Assembly: GCA_964490175.1 (NCBI GenBank) | Contig: CAZBAI010000004.1 | Location: 17,460-81,459, forward strand | Direction of reading: 5' to 3' | From: RGIG3077 sp964490175 | GTDB taxonomy: Bacteria > Bacillota > Clostridia > Oscillospirales > Ruminococcaceae | Length of the DNA: 64,000 nt | In this document: piece by piece, positions 9,030-18,502 of the stretch | How positions within the stretch are numbered: position 1 is the first letter of the stretch | Layout: every line of letters starts with the position of its first letter | Translations under genes and position numbers: made by a program | Notes under the pieces: model-generated | Databases searched by the model: none | Told to the model about the DNA's origin: nothing | What the model saw: only the letters and a program-made list of their open reading frames with translations

Positions 9030-10514
9030 ATGAGTAAAATCGGTTTTGACAATGACAAATACCTAAAGCTGCAATCCGAATGTATAAGAGAGCGCATTTC
9101 GCAATTCGGCGGAAAGCTCTATCTTGAATTTGGCGGAAAGCTTTTTGACGATTATCATGCTTCAAGAGTTTTGCCCGGCTTTAAGCCCGACAGCAAATTG
9201 CAGATGATGATGCAATTGAAAGATGAAATTGAAATTGTAATCGCCATAAATGCGGCTGATATCGAAAAGAACAAAATCAGAGGCGATTTGGGCATTACAT
9301 ACGATACAGATACACTGCGCCTTATCGGGATTTTCAGGGACAAGGGTTTGCTTGTCGGAAGCGTTGTTTTAACTCGCTTTGCAGGGCAGGAAGCGGCTGT
9401 TAAGTTCAAGGAACGGCTGGAATCATTGGGCATTAGAGTTTACAAGCACTACCACATCGAGGGCTACCCCTCAAATCTTGCAAAAATCATCAGCGATGAG
9501 GGATACGGCATAAATGAATATATCGAAACCTCACGTCGGCTTGTTTTGGTAACGGCTCCCGGGCCGGGCAGCGGTAAAATGGCAACCTGCCTTTCGCAGC
9601 TTTATCAAGACCACAAACGGGGAATAAACGCCGGCTACGCCAAATTTGAAACCTTCCCGATATGGAATTTGCCGCTGCGCCACCCTGTCAATATTGCTTA
9701 TGAATCGGCTACTGCCGATTTGAACGATATCAATATGATTGATCCGTTCCACCTTGAAGCTTACGGAAAAACCGCCGTAAACTATAACCGTGATGTTGAA
9801 ATTTTCCCCGTACTGAACAATATTTTTGAAAAAATCATGGGCAAATCGCCCTACAAATCGCCTACGGATATGGGCGTTAATATGGCGGGTTGCTGCATTG
9901 TCGATGACGAGGCTGTGCAAAACGCCGCAAAACAGGAAATTATACGGCGATATTACTCGGCGCTTTGCCAAAAAAAGCAGGGCAACGTCACAGCCGATGA
10001 GGTTTATGAGCATGAGCTTTTGATGAAGCAGGCAACATTAACCTCGGCGGATCGTCCTGTAATTGAAAAAGCGCTCGAAAAAGCGCATCAAACCGACCAG
10101 CCGGCAGCTGCAATTGAGTTGCCCGACGGAACAATCGTCACAGGCAAAACCACCGATTTACTCGGCGCTTCTTCTGCAATGCTGCTTAACGCACTTAAAG
10201 TTCTTGCCGGTATTGATGATGATGCATTGCTCATTTCGAGGAGTGTTCTCGAACCGATTCAGCACCTCAAGGTTGATCATCTCGGCAACACAAATCCCAG
10301 ACTTCACACCGACGAAACCTTAATTGCACTCTCTATGAGTGCCGCAACCGACCCGACTGCCGAACGTGCAATGGAACAGCTTGGAAATCTTCGGGGATGC
10401 GAAGCGCATTCAAGCGTTATTCTTTCAAATGTTGATGAGCGTGTTATGAAACGCCTTGGCATAAATCTCACTTGCGAACCACAATATCAAAGCAACAAGT
10501 TATATCAAATATAA
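9030..10514 (+). CDS. DUF1846 / UPF0371 family protein
   Basis: 494 residues, the usual size of the UPF0371 family. Recognisable stretches are GFDNDKYLKLQSE at the start, FDDYHASRVLPGF, TAPGPGSGKMATCLSQLY (a glycine-rich nucleotide-binding-like loop near residue 185) and HLGNTNPRLHTDE. The reading frame is open from 8844. The start is placed at the ATG at 9030 because it gives the family N-terminus and GAGG lies 9 bases upstream, well after the promoter. The biochemical function of the family is not established to my knowledge; a streptococcal structure suggested an ATP-dependent enzyme. The gene stands alone between two minus-strand units. Confidence 0.9.
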   Translation: MSKIGFDNDKYLKLQSECIRERISQFGGKLYLEFGGKLFDDYHASRVLPGFKPDSKLQMMMQLKDEIEIVIAINAADIEKNKIRGDLGITYDTDTLRLIGIFRDKGLLVGSVVLTRFAGQEAAVKFKERLESLGIRVYKHYHIEGYPSNLAKIISDEGYGINEYIETSRRLVLVTAPGPGSGKMATCLSQLYQDHKRGINAGYAKFETFPIWNLPLRHPVNIAYESATADLNDINMIDPFHLEAYGKTAVNYNRDVEIFPVLNNIFEKIMGKSPYKSPTDMGVNMAGCCIVDDEAVQNAAKQEIIRRYYSALCQKKQGNVTADEVYEHELLMKQATLTSADRPVIEKALEKAHQTDQPAAAIELPDGTIVTGKTTDLLGASSAMLLNALKVLAGIDDDALLISRSVLEPIQHLKVDHLGNTNPRLHTDETLIALSMSAATDPTAERAMEQLGNLRGCEAHSSVILSNVDERVMKRLGINLTCEPQYQSNKLYQI

Positions 10515-10517
10515 GCA

Positions 10518-10551
10518 AAAAGGGCGTCATTGCAAAAAATGATGCCCTTTA
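10518..10551 (+). terminator. Rho-independent terminator after the DUF1846 gene
   Basis: AAAGGGC and GCCCTTT arms plus an inner TCATT/AATGA helix close a small A-rich loop 3 bases past the stop codon. Confidence 0.75.
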
Positions 10552-10578
10552 AATATAGTATGCAAAATATAAAAAAAA

Positions 10579-10603
10579 CACGGGCAAGCGCTACTTGTCC
10601 GTG
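10579..10603 (-). terminator. terminator after the ABC importer genes
   Basis: A perfect 10-bp stem (CACGGGCAAG/CTTGTCCGTG) with a 5-base loop lies 20 bases past the permease stop. On the minus strand it is followed by eight T residues. On the plus strand ATTTTT follows, so it may act in both directions. Confidence 0.85.
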
Positions 10604-10622
10604 ATTTTTCAAAAGAAGCCGA

Positions 10623-11555
10623 TTATTCTTTTACGCCGCCGGCTGTAACGCCGCCGATGATAAATTTAGAAAGAATAATGTAAACAACAATCATAGGCAC
10701 TACCGAAAGCGAAATTGCAAGCCATGAAGCACTGGCGTATGCAGCCTGCTGTCTGTTATTGCTGACAGATGAAATCATCATCGGCAAGGTCTTTGCTTTG
10801 CTGTTGTTAGAAAGAAGAATTGAGGGTGTGTAGAGGTCGTTCCACTTAGAAACAAAAGCGAAGATTGACTGAATTGCAATAGCCGGTTTCATAATGGGAA
10901 GTGCTATTGTGAAGAAAGTTCTGAACTCGCTTGAGCCGTCGATACGACCTGCTTCGACAAGGTCGAGCGGGAACGTAGACTTCATATACTGGCGCATAAA
11001 GAACACGATTGCAGGAGCGGCAATTGCAGGCAAAATTACCCACAAAATGTTGCCGTGAATCATAAGCTGTTCGTTGCCTGTGATGTCGATAAGAATCTTA
11101 TTGAGCTTATAGATAACCTGCGAATAACCTGTTGTTGTAACAGTTGCGGGAACCATCATAACAGCAAGGATAAATGTATAAGCAGGGGTTTTAAGCTTGT
11201 AATCATACACAACAAGACCATATGCTGTAAGGCATGAGAAGAAAATTGTAAAAATTGTGCTGGGGATTGTGATAACAAGGCTGTTTTTAAATCCGAGCGC
11301 AATATCTGCAGTCAGCTTAAATTCATCATTGAAGAGCAACTCCCAGTTATCTTTAAAGTGAGTGCTGGGAAGGAATGAAACAACCTGACCTGCAATCTCT
11401 ATGTGGTTTCTTGTAGAGTTGATAATCAGAAAATAAATCGGAAGAATGCATATAATTGATATAATCACCAATAATATGAAAATCAAAATTGACTTAGCGC
11501 GCTTTGAAGCGGTATAGCTCTTAGAGTTATCACCGTACATGCTTTTCATACTCAT
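10623..11555 (-). CDS. carbohydrate ABC transporter permease (MalG/CUT1 type)
   Basis: A 310-residue inner-membrane subunit of a binding-protein-dependent sugar importer. It has six predicted helices, the first at about residues 23-45, and the cytoplasmic EAA loop (VEAGRIDGSSE) that docks on the ATPase. The ATG overlaps the stop of the upstream permease (ATGA) and is preceded by GGGGGA. With the adjacent MalF-type permease and lipoprotein it forms an importer lacking its own ATPase, as is common for CUT1 systems that share one MsmK-like ATPase. The sugar cannot be told from sequence. Confidence 0.93.
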   Translation of the reverse strand: MSMKSMYGDNSKSYTASKRAKSILIFILLVIISIICILPIYFLIINSTRNHIEIAGQVVSFLPSTHFKDNWELLFNDEFKLTADIALGFKNSLVITIPSTIFTIFFSCLTAYGLVVYDYKLKTPAYTFILAVMMVPATVTTTGYSQVIYKLNKILIDITGNEQLMIHGNILWVILPAIAAPAIVFFMRQYMKSTFPLDLVEAGRIDGSSEFRTFFTIALPIMKPAIAIQSIFAFVSKWNDLYTPSILLSNNSKAKTLPMMISSVSNNRQQAAYASASWLAISLSVVPMIVVYIILSKFIIGGVTAGGVKE

Positions 11556-12604
11556 ATGCCGAAATCCCCCAATCCCTTTGCTCTTGCCTTTGCCTGAGCT
11601 TTAAGTTTTTTAAGCTGTTTTTTCTTTCTGATTTCGTCTTTATCACGATACATATAGAATACAACAGCACCGAGGAGTGCAGTAATGATAAACAATGTAA
11701 CGGAAATTGCACCCGCATAGCCGTAATTGAACTTGTTATAGTGGTTAGAAATAGTGAAAGTAACGGTACGGAGAGTGAGAATAGGTTCGCCGCCGACCGC
11801 ACCGAGAATTGTCGGAACGTCATACATCTGCAAGCCACCGATGAGCGATGTAATAAGAGTATAAAGCATCATAGGCTTGAGAAGAGGAAGAGTAACCTTG
11901 AAGAAAACCTGACGGCTGTTTGCTCCGTCGATATCGGCTGCTTCAAAGAGTGATTCGCTAATGCCCATAATACCGGACATAAGCATGAGTGTGGTATTAC
12001 CGAACCACATCCAGCATTGCATGAACCAAACGAGCTTAACAGCGTTACCTACGTTGAAAAGACCGCCGCTAACGGAGAGGAACTTTACAGGCTCCAATCC
12101 GATTTTTTCAAGCACCTGGTTGGCGGCACATGAATCCGCATTGGAAAACATTGCGCCGAAAAGTGCGGCAACAGAAGCCGCTGTGATAATATTGGGCATA
12201 TAAACAATAACTTTAAACACGCCCTTACCGCTGATTTTAATTTTGGAATCAGTAAACCAAACTGCCAAAAGCAGTGAAAGAAGAATTTGCGGAATAAAAT
12301 TGCCTATCCAAAGGACAACAGTATTCTTGAATGCTTCAACAAATTTATTATGTACGGCAACGTGACCGAAATTACCGTCACCGCCGAACAAAACAATATC
12401 AAAGTTTTTCAGGCCGTTGAAAACCTGATCAGTTAAAAGAATGCTCTTACCTGTTTCTGCTGTTTTGGTAAATGCCATTATGAAAACTTGAATAAGAGGC
12501 AAAAGAGAAAAAATAAAATAAAAAATAAAAAATGGCGCAATAAACATGTAGCCATACTTAGCATAGCTTATGGATTTAACGCCGCCTTTAGAAGTTGACG
12601 CCAT
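11552..12604 (-). CDS. carbohydrate ABC transporter permease (MalF/CUT1 type)
   Basis: 350 residues. A first helix follows the Lys-rich start (YMFIAPFFIFYFIFSLLPLI), and several more precede the EAA loop EAADIDGANS and its typical FFKVTLPLLKP continuation. The last helix is followed by a strongly basic tail (KKKQLKKLKAQAKARAKG). GTG and other upstream codons are in frame, but the ATG at 12604 follows GAGAGGGTG and is taken as the start. It is co-transcribed with the MalG-type permease through an ATGA overlap and lies downstream of the binding-protein gene. Confidence 0.93.
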   Translation of the reverse strand: MASTSKGGVKSISYAKYGYMFIAPFFIFYFIFSLLPLIQVFIMAFTKTAETGKSILLTDQVFNGLKNFDIVLFGGDGNFGHVAVHNKFVEAFKNTVVLWIGNFIPQILLSLLLAVWFTDSKIKISGKGVFKVIVYMPNIITAASVAALFGAMFSNADSCAANQVLEKIGLEPVKFLSVSGGLFNVGNAVKLVWFMQCWMWFGNTTLMLMSGIMGISESLFEAADIDGANSRQVFFKVTLPLLKPMMLYTLITSLIGGLQMYDVPTILGAVGGEPILTLRTVTFTISNHYNKFNYGYAGAISVTLFIITALLGAVVFYMYRDKDEIRKKKQLKKLKAQAKARAKGLGDFGI

Positions 12605-12644
12605 TTTAACACACCCTCTCAAAAAAATGCGAATGTCAATATAT

Positions 12645-12672
12645 GCCTATGGAGCATAAAAGCTCCATAGGC
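12645..12672 (-). promoter_or_regulatory. intercistronic hairpin between binding protein and permease genes
   Basis: A perfect 11-bp stem (GCCTATGGAGC with its complement) and a 6-base loop sit in the 113-base gap between the binding-protein stop and the permease start. No T-run follows on the minus strand, so it is more likely an mRNA-stabilising or partial attenuation element than a full terminator. Such an element would keep binding-protein mRNA in excess. Confidence 0.7.
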
Positions 12673-12717
12673 CATATCGATTCGTTATTCAATCAAACAA
12701 TGCAACGATTGGAATAA

Positions 12718-14145
12718 TTAGTCCCAATTGAGCTCGTCAGCATATGTTTCAGCAACAGCTGCCTGGAAAGACTCTTCCCACTCAGCAGCATCGCCCTTGC
12801 AGTAGTTTGTAACTGCTGTAAGGAATGCAGACTTGATTGTAGCATCCTTCTCTGTTACAAGACCGTCCATAGAGATCTGAGGAGCAATTTCAGCAAATAA
12901 TGCGAACTGATCCTGACCGCCGAGGAGAGAGTTGGAGTTTGTACCGTCTTCAACGATCTTGCCCATTACGTTCTTGTTGTTTACGAAGTCACCGGTTGCG
13001 AGAGCATATTCATACATGCACTGCTCGTTTACAGTGAAAGACTTGATGAAGTCGCCTGCCATGCCCTTGTTGTCAGCATTCTTGCCAACGCAAAGGAATG
13101 TGCCGCCCCAAGAATAAGCCTGAGGACCTGCGATGAGTGTCCAGTTGCCTGTTTCACCCTGCCAGCCTTCGAGCTGTCCGCCAACTTCCTTAACGCACCA
13201 TGTGCAAGCGAAGAAGCCGAGAGCCTTACCGTTCTGACCCATAGGAGCCCAGTCATCGGACCACTGGTTGATGTTAGCGTCAACATAACCGTTGTCAACA
13301 AGTTCCTTAGCGAGGTCAACGAAGCCTGCAGCTTCACCAACGTTAAGCTTGTTTTCGGAAGTAACCCAAGCTTCGGATCTGTTTGTAGCATAAACCTGCC
13401 ACAAACCGCCGAGTGTAGGACAAATGTAAACTTCGCCGTTTGTTGCATCCTTGAGCTCAGCAGCTGTAGCCTTGAATGCATCCCAATCCTTCATCTTTTC
13501 CTGCATAGCATCGCCGGATGTAACGCCAAGGTGCTCTTCAGCAAGAGCATTGTTGTAAACATAACCGCCGGGTGTAGCCTGGAAAGAAGAAGCATAAAGC
13601 TCGCCGGGAGCTGTACCGATAGCAACTGTGTAGCTGAACTGGTTAGCAAGGTCAGCCTCGGTGATGCCTACCTCGGAGAGAGGAAGTGCATATGTATCCT
13701 TAGCGTACTTGAGAACCCAGTCAACGTCGCACATAAATACGTCAACGTCGTTACCGCCGAGGATGTAAGCATCATACTTTGTAGCAGCATCGCCGCCGCT
13801 CTCAGCAACGAGTTCGATATTAACATTGTCGTTGCCGGACTTTTCTGTGTAAACGTCAATCATAGCCTTTGCATCGTCAGCAGTCCAGGAAATGATTGTC
13901 ATTGTGCCTTCTTCGGATACGTAGTCAATTGTGTCTGTTGAAAGTTCAACACCTGTTGCAACGCTATCTCCCTTTGAAGAATCGTCAGAAGACTCAGCGT
14001 CGGATGAAGCATCGCTTGATGCATTGGATGAATTAGCTGCGCTACTTGAGCTGCTGGAATCTTCGTCATCACCGCAAGCTGCGAATGAAACGGAAGTGAT
14101 AGCAAGAGCTGCAAGAAGTGCAAGCGTTCTCTTAAGTGTGCTCAT
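12718..14145 (-). CDS. extracellular solute-binding lipoprotein (family 1)
   Basis: 475 residues. The signal peptide ends in a lipobox (SFAAC, Cys about residue 23), followed by a Ser/Asp/Ala-rich linker of about 40 residues that lifts the domain off the membrane. The mature region has the bi-lobed binding-protein pattern (TIISWTADDAK, KYDAYILGGNDVDVFMCDVDW, YALPLSEVG, and late GKNADNKGMAGDFIKSF). The start has an excellent AAGGAGG. It captures an unknown sugar or oligosaccharide for the two downstream permeases. Codon use is smoother than in the neighbours, consistent with high expression. Confidence 0.94.
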   Translation of the reverse strand: MSTLKRTLALLAALAITSVSFAACGDDEDSSSSSSAANSSNASSDASSDAESSDDSSKGDSVATGVELSTDTIDYVSEEGTMTIISWTADDAKAMIDVYTEKSGNDNVNIELVAESGGDAATKYDAYILGGNDVDVFMCDVDWVLKYAKDTYALPLSEVGITEADLANQFSYTVAIGTAPGELYASSFQATPGGYVYNNALAEEHLGVTSGDAMQEKMKDWDAFKATAAELKDATNGEVYICPTLGGLWQVYATNRSEAWVTSENKLNVGEAAGFVDLAKELVDNGYVDANINQWSDDWAPMGQNGKALGFFACTWCVKEVGGQLEGWQGETGNWTLIAGPQAYSWGGTFLCVGKNADNKGMAGDFIKSFTVNEQCMYEYALATGDFVNNKNVMGKIVEDGTNSNSLLGGQDQFALFAEIAPQISMDGLVTEKDATIKSAFLTAVTNYCKGDAAEWEESFQAAVAETYADELNWD

Positions 14146-14170
14146 TGTAATTTCCTCCTTAAAATTAGGT

Positions 14171-14295
14171 GCCGTACCGTTTTGATACGGCGGTTTAATA
14201 GTGAATTTTGCGTTTGAGCACCATATGAACTATGTATATGGGCGCAAAAATCACTTTAGTACGTTTATAATAGCGTACCGTGCAAAAAAAGTCAA
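14171..14295 (-). promoter_or_regulatory. promoter and inverted repeats ahead of the binding-protein gene
   Basis: On the minus strand, TTGACT (14295-14290) and TATTAT (14272-14267) are 17 bases apart. An imperfect inverted repeat (GTACG ... CGTAC) flanks the -10 box and could be an operator. Further down the leader, GCCGTA (14171-14176) and TACGGC (14186-14191) form another inverted repeat. The rest of 14146-14605 is AT-rich, with the terminator below and no gene that I can support. Confidence 0.75.
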
Positions 14296-14540
14296 TGCTT
14301 TTATGCGATTTTAATTTTTTTAGGGCGTTTTGCACATATTTTTCGTCATCGATTTGTGCAACTTGCCATCAAATATTACAATTTGATAACAAAAACCGCC
14401 GCAAAACTAACACAAAGGTATCAAACCAAGCATAATCGCCGCTTTTTTTGCTGTGCTTTCAATATAACATCAACGTCAAAAAAAGGCAATAGTTTTTGTC
14501 GCATTGTGATAATTCTGCAATATTTCTTGTTCAAAACGCA

Positions 14541-14586
14541 CAAATGCAAAGCGGATTTTTTGTTAAAATCTCTCGCTTTGCATTTG
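14541..14586 (-). terminator. terminator after the asnB-like gene
   Basis: A perfect 13-bp stem (CAAATGCAAAGCG and its complement) with an A/T-rich loop lies 20 bases past the stop. On the minus strand the stem is followed by TGCGTTTTG. It probably closes the four-gene sortase/ligase/racemase/amidotransferase transcript. Confidence 0.78.
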
Positions 14587-14605
14587 CATTTGTAACCGTC
14601 ACGTT

Positions 14606-16453
14606 TTAATTTAATACAAAAAACTGCTCATACCAAAGAATAAATGTGTAGATTGTCCAGATTTTTTTCATATTGTGAGCCTTGCCGGATTTATGCTCTT
14701 CAAGAAGTTTCAAAGCCTCGCTTTGGTTAAAAAACATCGGGCAATATTTACCCTCAAATTTTTCTTTCACCATATTATAATACTTATCCTGCATAAGCCA
14801 ATCGCTCAGTGGGCTGGGAAATCCGAGTTTTTTCTTAAAGGCTGTTCTTTCCGGAATTTGCTCGGCTGCGGCATTTCGCAAAGCGACTTTTGTGACATCG
14901 CCCTTAACCCTGCAATTTGTCGGCAGTTTCATCGCCAATTCAAGTACTTCCTTATCCAAAAACGGAACACGAAGCTCAAGCGAATTTGCCATGCTCATTC
15001 TGTCCGCTTTTTGCAGAATATCAAAAGCCATCCACGTGTGAATATCGACATATTGATATTGCGTCGGCTCATCAAGGCAGCTTACCTTATCGAAATACGG
15101 CTTTGTATATTCGCTCGGGTCTTTGGCGTCAATATTTTTCGCAAGATATTTGGCACGCTCGCTCTCACTGAAAACATAGTTATTGCGCATAAATCTGCGA
15201 TAAATCGGCTGTCCGCCGGCTGTTGCGAAATGCTTGCCCTTAAATTGCGGCATAACGCTTGCCGCACCGCTTATTGCTTTTCTGATAAATTTCGGCACTC
15301 TGCGGCAGTAGTTATCAAAATGCATACCAGCAAGATACATCGGATATCCGCCGAAAAGCTCGTCTGCCCCCTCGCCGGAGAGCACGACCTTGACATATTT
15401 TGCGGCGTTTTTTGCCAAGAAGAAAAGCGGCACTTCGGACGGATTAGGCAGCGGTTCGTCCATATAATACTGAATTATGGGCGAATACTGAAAATATTCA
15501 TCTGCCGAAACTTTATTGGATATGTTGGGCACGCCTACTGTTTGCGAAAACTCCTGCGCATATGAAAGCTCGCTGTATTTTTCCTCGCTGTATCCGACTG
15601 AAAACGTTTTTACATCTTTGGTTACCTTTGAAACTTCCTTTACAACATAGCTTGAATCGATTCCGCTTGAAAGAAAGCAGCCGACTTCGACATCGCTGAT
15701 TTTATGCGCTTCAACCGACTTTGTAAACTCCTGCGCAATCAGTTTTTCCCACTGCGAAAGCGTTTTGGTGTTGTCGATATCATATTTTATATCATAGTAC
15801 TTTGAAATTTCCATATTGCCGTTGTGCCACTTAAAGCAATGACCGCCGAGCAATTTGTAAACGTTTTTAAACATCGTTTCCTCATCGGGAATATACTCAA
15901 AGCACATATAATCGGGCAAGCGTGCTTCGTTTACCTCTTTTACAAAATCAGGGTGTTCCAAAAAGCTCTTTATCTCCGACCCAAAAAGGAAACTGCCGTT
16001 TCCGTTATAATAATAAAAGGGCTTTATGCCGAATATATCTCTGGCTCCGAAAAGCTCTTGCTTTACGTTATCCCAAATAACAAAAGCATACATACCCCTA
16101 AGCTTTGTCAAAAGCTTCTCGCCCCACTGTTCATAACCATGGAGCAAAACTTCGCTGTCCGCATTGGTTTTAAAGGTGTGCCCTGCCTGTTCAAGTTCTT
16201 TTCTCAAAAGCTTGAAATTATATATTTCGCCGTTAAAGGTCAGCACTTTTGTACCGTCCTCATTGGTCATCGGCTGTCTGCCGCCCTCAAGGTCGATAAT
16301 GCTAAGGCGGCGAAAGCCCAAAGCGCATTTTTCGTCCACATAATAGTCGACCATATCGGGTCCTCTGTGGATTATCCTATCGGACATTTTTTTTACGATT
16401 TCATGGTTGTTTCTTTTTAAATCAGTAACGATAAATCCGGTAAATCCGCACAT
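14606..16453 (-). CDS. asnB: glutamine-dependent asparagine synthetase / D-Asp amidotransferase-like (class II GATase)
   Basis: 615 residues. The N-terminal glutaminase domain begins at Cys2 (MCGFTGFIV) with FNGEIYN and other class II motifs. The C-terminal synthetase domain has the ATP-pyrophosphatase loop SSGIDSS and the late RVPFLDKEVLE. ATG is preceded by GGAG. By family it amidates aspartate with glutamine and ATP. Here it is the last gene of a unit with an ATP-grasp ligase and an Asp/Glu racemase. In lactococci and enterococci that combination builds D-Asp/D-Asn cross-bridges, where an AsnB-like enzyme (AsnH) amidates the D-Asp. Free L-asparagine synthesis remains the conservative reading. 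Confidence 0.92.
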   Translation of the reverse strand: MCGFTGFIVTDLKRNNHEIVKKMSDRIIHRGPDMVDYYVDEKCALGFRRLSIIDLEGGRQPMTNEDGTKVLTFNGEIYNFKLLRKELEQAGHTFKTNADSEVLLHGYEQWGEKLLTKLRGMYAFVIWDNVKQELFGARDIFGIKPFYYYNGNGSFLFGSEIKSFLEHPDFVKEVNEARLPDYMCFEYIPDEETMFKNVYKLLGGHCFKWHNGNMEISKYYDIKYDIDNTKTLSQWEKLIAQEFTKSVEAHKISDVEVGCFLSSGIDSSYVVKEVSKVTKDVKTFSVGYSEEKYSELSYAQEFSQTVGVPNISNKVSADEYFQYSPIIQYYMDEPLPNPSEVPLFFLAKNAAKYVKVVLSGEGADELFGGYPMYLAGMHFDNYCRRVPKFIRKAISGAASVMPQFKGKHFATAGGQPIYRRFMRNNYVFSESERAKYLAKNIDAKDPSEYTKPYFDKVSCLDEPTQYQYVDIHTWMAFDILQKADRMSMANSLELRVPFLDKEVLELAMKLPTNCRVKGDVTKVALRNAAAEQIPERTAFKKKLGFPSPLSDWLMQDKYYNMVKEKFEGKYCPMFFNQSEALKLLEEHKSGKAHNMKKIWTIYTFILWYEQFFVLN

Positions 16454-16516
16454 ATCACATCTCCGTTCCGGCGCATTTAAAGATTTATTTTTGCGCCATT
16501 AAATATACAGTGTCGT

Positions 16517-17251
16517 TTAAAAAGGCACGGCAAGCACTGCGTATTCTCGCTTTAAATTTGCGTTGCACATCAAAAGCGCTTTGCAGGCAAGCGCCTCCAT
16601 AGCGTCGATGTATCCTTTGCCCAAGCTGTTGTCACGCTTTATCAGCGAAAGCTCGGTGCAGCCCAATATATTGCACTGTGCACCCTTTGAGCGCAGATTA
16701 TCGCTTGCGGCTTTGAAATTATCCATATTGACGGGCTTGCCGGTCTTAACATCATCATATATCACCGACATCACGAGCGACTGCTCATATTCATCGGGCA
16801 CGACAACGCTTATACCGTATTTTTCAAGTGCATTTTGAAAAAGCCGGGTTTTCAAAGTCCCGTCGGTAGCCATAATACCGGCGCATTTTATGTTTCCGGC
16901 ACAAAGCTGCTTTGCCGTTTCCTCCACAATATTCAAAAGCGGAACGGATATTTCGCTTTGAATTTTGTCGTGAAAGCTGTGTGCGGTAATGCACGGCATA
17001 GCAAGGCAGCAGCAATTAAGCGCTTCAAGCTGCTTTGCCGTTTGCAAAAGCATCGGCACGGGAGAATCGTTTGAGAGTCCTATCAAAAACGCAGTTCTGT
17101 CCGGCGTTTTCGGTCGGCTTATCAAAATCGAATCCGGGTGATGCTGGTCACACTTCGCATCGCAAAGTTTTGTAAAAAGTTCCAAAAAATATGCGCTTGC
17201 AAGCGGTCCAAGCCCGCCTATAATGCCTAAAGTTTTCGTTTCTTCGTTCAT
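16517..17251 (-). CDS. aspartate/glutamate racemase family protein (probable aspartate racemase)
   Basis: 244 residues of the cofactor-independent Asp/Glu racemase fold. It has the N-terminal GIIGGLGPLAS and the two catalytic cysteines, Cys87 in MPCITAH and Cys198 in LGCTEL. The start at 17251 overlaps the ligase stop (ATGA) and is preceded by AAGGG; an in-frame extension further upstream lies entirely within the ligase gene and is ignored. It would supply D-aspartate, or less likely D-glutamate, in the cytoplasm. Tight coupling to the ATP-grasp gene argues for D-Asp feeding that enzyme. Confidence 0.9.
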   Translation of the reverse strand: MNEETKTLGIIGGLGPLASAYFLELFTKLCDAKCDQHHPDSILISRPKTPDRTAFLIGLSNDSPVPMLLQTAKQLEALNCCCLAMPCITAHSFHDKIQSEISVPLLNIVEETAKQLCAGNIKCAGIMATDGTLKTRLFQNALEKYGISVVVPDEYEQSLVMSVIYDDVKTGKPVNMDNFKAASDNLRSKGAQCNILGCTELSLIKRDNSLGKGYIDAMEALACKALLMCNANLKREYAVLAVPF

Positions 17252-18471
17252 CTCAAGCCCTTGTTTCCGAAGCTTTGCTTGTATTTTTTGATATAGTTCA
17301 TTTGATTTAAGCAATAGCGCAGCGTGCGCATAAATCCTCTGTCCTTGCCATAATAAAGCGAACGGCAAATTTTGCCTTGTTTTATCAGTTCTCTCGCCTG
17401 CTGCTTAACGTTTTCATCGCCGACATATTTAAAAATAACGCTTTTGGGGATTATCGTCCACAAAACCTTTTTGTCGGCAATCACCGTATCGTACTTTTTG
17501 CCGTAAATAACGTCATCGACAAGAAATTTTGCAAGATTAAATCCGCCTGCGGTAACAAAAAAGCTGCTTCTGCCCTGTCGCAGATTCATCTCAAACAGCT
17601 TATATTTACCGTCCCTTTTGTCTAACTTCATATCAAAATTCGCAAAACCTATATATCCGACGCTTTCAAGAAAATTCTTCATTTTGTCGGAAAGTTCTTT
17701 GTCATACCCGTTGATAATTGCGGCATAAGAGCCTATGCCCTCCGGGGTGTGCTCCTCCAAAAGCGCATTTCCCAGCGATATAAGTCTTACCTTTTTGTCG
17801 CTGCCGCAATAGCAGTTCATAACACGCATTTGGCTGTCCTCGCCGGGGATATACTCTTGAATAATCAGCGTATCTTGATATGACGAGCCGTATATCGCAT
17901 TTAAAATCGCATCAAATTCAGCCTTGTTTTCGGCAACAAAAACCTTTTTCTTGTGCTCAAAGCGGCAATTCCAGTAAGCAACGCTGTTTGAGGGCTTTAT
18001 AATAACGGGAAAATCAAACGGCAATGCAATGTCCTTATAATTTGCGGCGGTGCATGAGGTCGTTTTCGGAAATTCAAAGCCAAATTCCTCACAAACCTTA
18101 TAAAAGCTTTCTTTAATCGAAAGGCGCATTAAAAGTTCTTCGCTTATGCATTCAAATCGGTAATAATCTTTAAGCTTATCCTGATTGCGCACCAAAAGCT
18201 TTATATAATTATCGCCGCAGGGAACAAGCAAAAGCGTTTTGTTTTCAAACCTTGCGGAAAAATCAACAAGAGTTTTCACAAAAACCTCATCGTTTTCAAG
18301 CTCCGGCTCAACAATTTCAACCGAAACTATTTTGCTGTCCATCGTTGCGGTAAGTCTGCCCTTGCCGATTGCGTATGACTTTATGCCGTATTCCTCATGA
18401 AACGACCTTGCCATACCGTATACATTAACGTCACTGCCCAGAAGAACCGGGATAAAATCTGCCTTTTCCAT
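17248..18471 (-). CDS. ATP-grasp ligase, candidate D-aspartate ligase for the peptidoglycan cross-bridge
   Basis: 407 residues. The N-terminal segment (PVLLGSDVNVYGMARSFHE) and the ATP-grasp core (FPVIIKPSNSVAY, LIIQEYIPGEDSQM, GFANFDMKLD, FEMNLRQGRSSFF) look like carboxylate-amine ligases of the enterococcal/lactococcal D-Asp ligase type. The Mg-binding Glu/Asn pair is visible in FEMNLRQG. An in-frame extension to 18705 runs back into the sortase gene. The ATG at 18471 with AAAGGA upstream is chosen. The start is 31 bases after the sortase stop. The predicted reaction joins D-Asp to the third residue of the UDP-MurNAc-pentapeptide; another peptide-bond ligase role cannot be excluded. Confidence 0.85.
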   Translation of the reverse strand: MEKADFIPVLLGSDVNVYGMARSFHEEYGIKSYAIGKGRLTATMDSKIVSVEIVEPELENDEVFVKTLVDFSARFENKTLLLVPCGDNYIKLLVRNQDKLKDYYRFECISEELLMRLSIKESFYKVCEEFGFEFPKTTSCTAANYKDIALPFDFPVIIKPSNSVAYWNCRFEHKKKVFVAENKAEFDAILNAIYGSSYQDTLIIQEYIPGEDSQMRVMNCYCGSDKKVRLISLGNALLEEHTPEGIGSYAAIINGYDKELSDKMKNFLESVGYIGFANFDMKLDKRDGKYKLFEMNLRQGRSSFFVTAGGFNLAKFLVDDVIYGKKYDTVIADKKVLWTIIPKSVIFKYVGDENVKQQARELIKQGKICRSLYYGKDRGFMRTLRYCLNQMNYIKKYKQSFGNKGLR

Positions 18472-18502
18472 TGTTTTATTATGTCCTTTTATTAAAATTT
18501 TA

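Noticed and set aside
14675..15565. 296-codon plus-strand frame antisense to asnB
   Set aside because: It shows no family signature and lies fully inside a well-supported asparagine synthetase gene.
17252..17368. N-terminal extension of the racemase
   Set aside because: It lies inside the upstream ligase gene, and the family start GIIGGLGP follows the later ATG, which has a coupled ATGA overlap.
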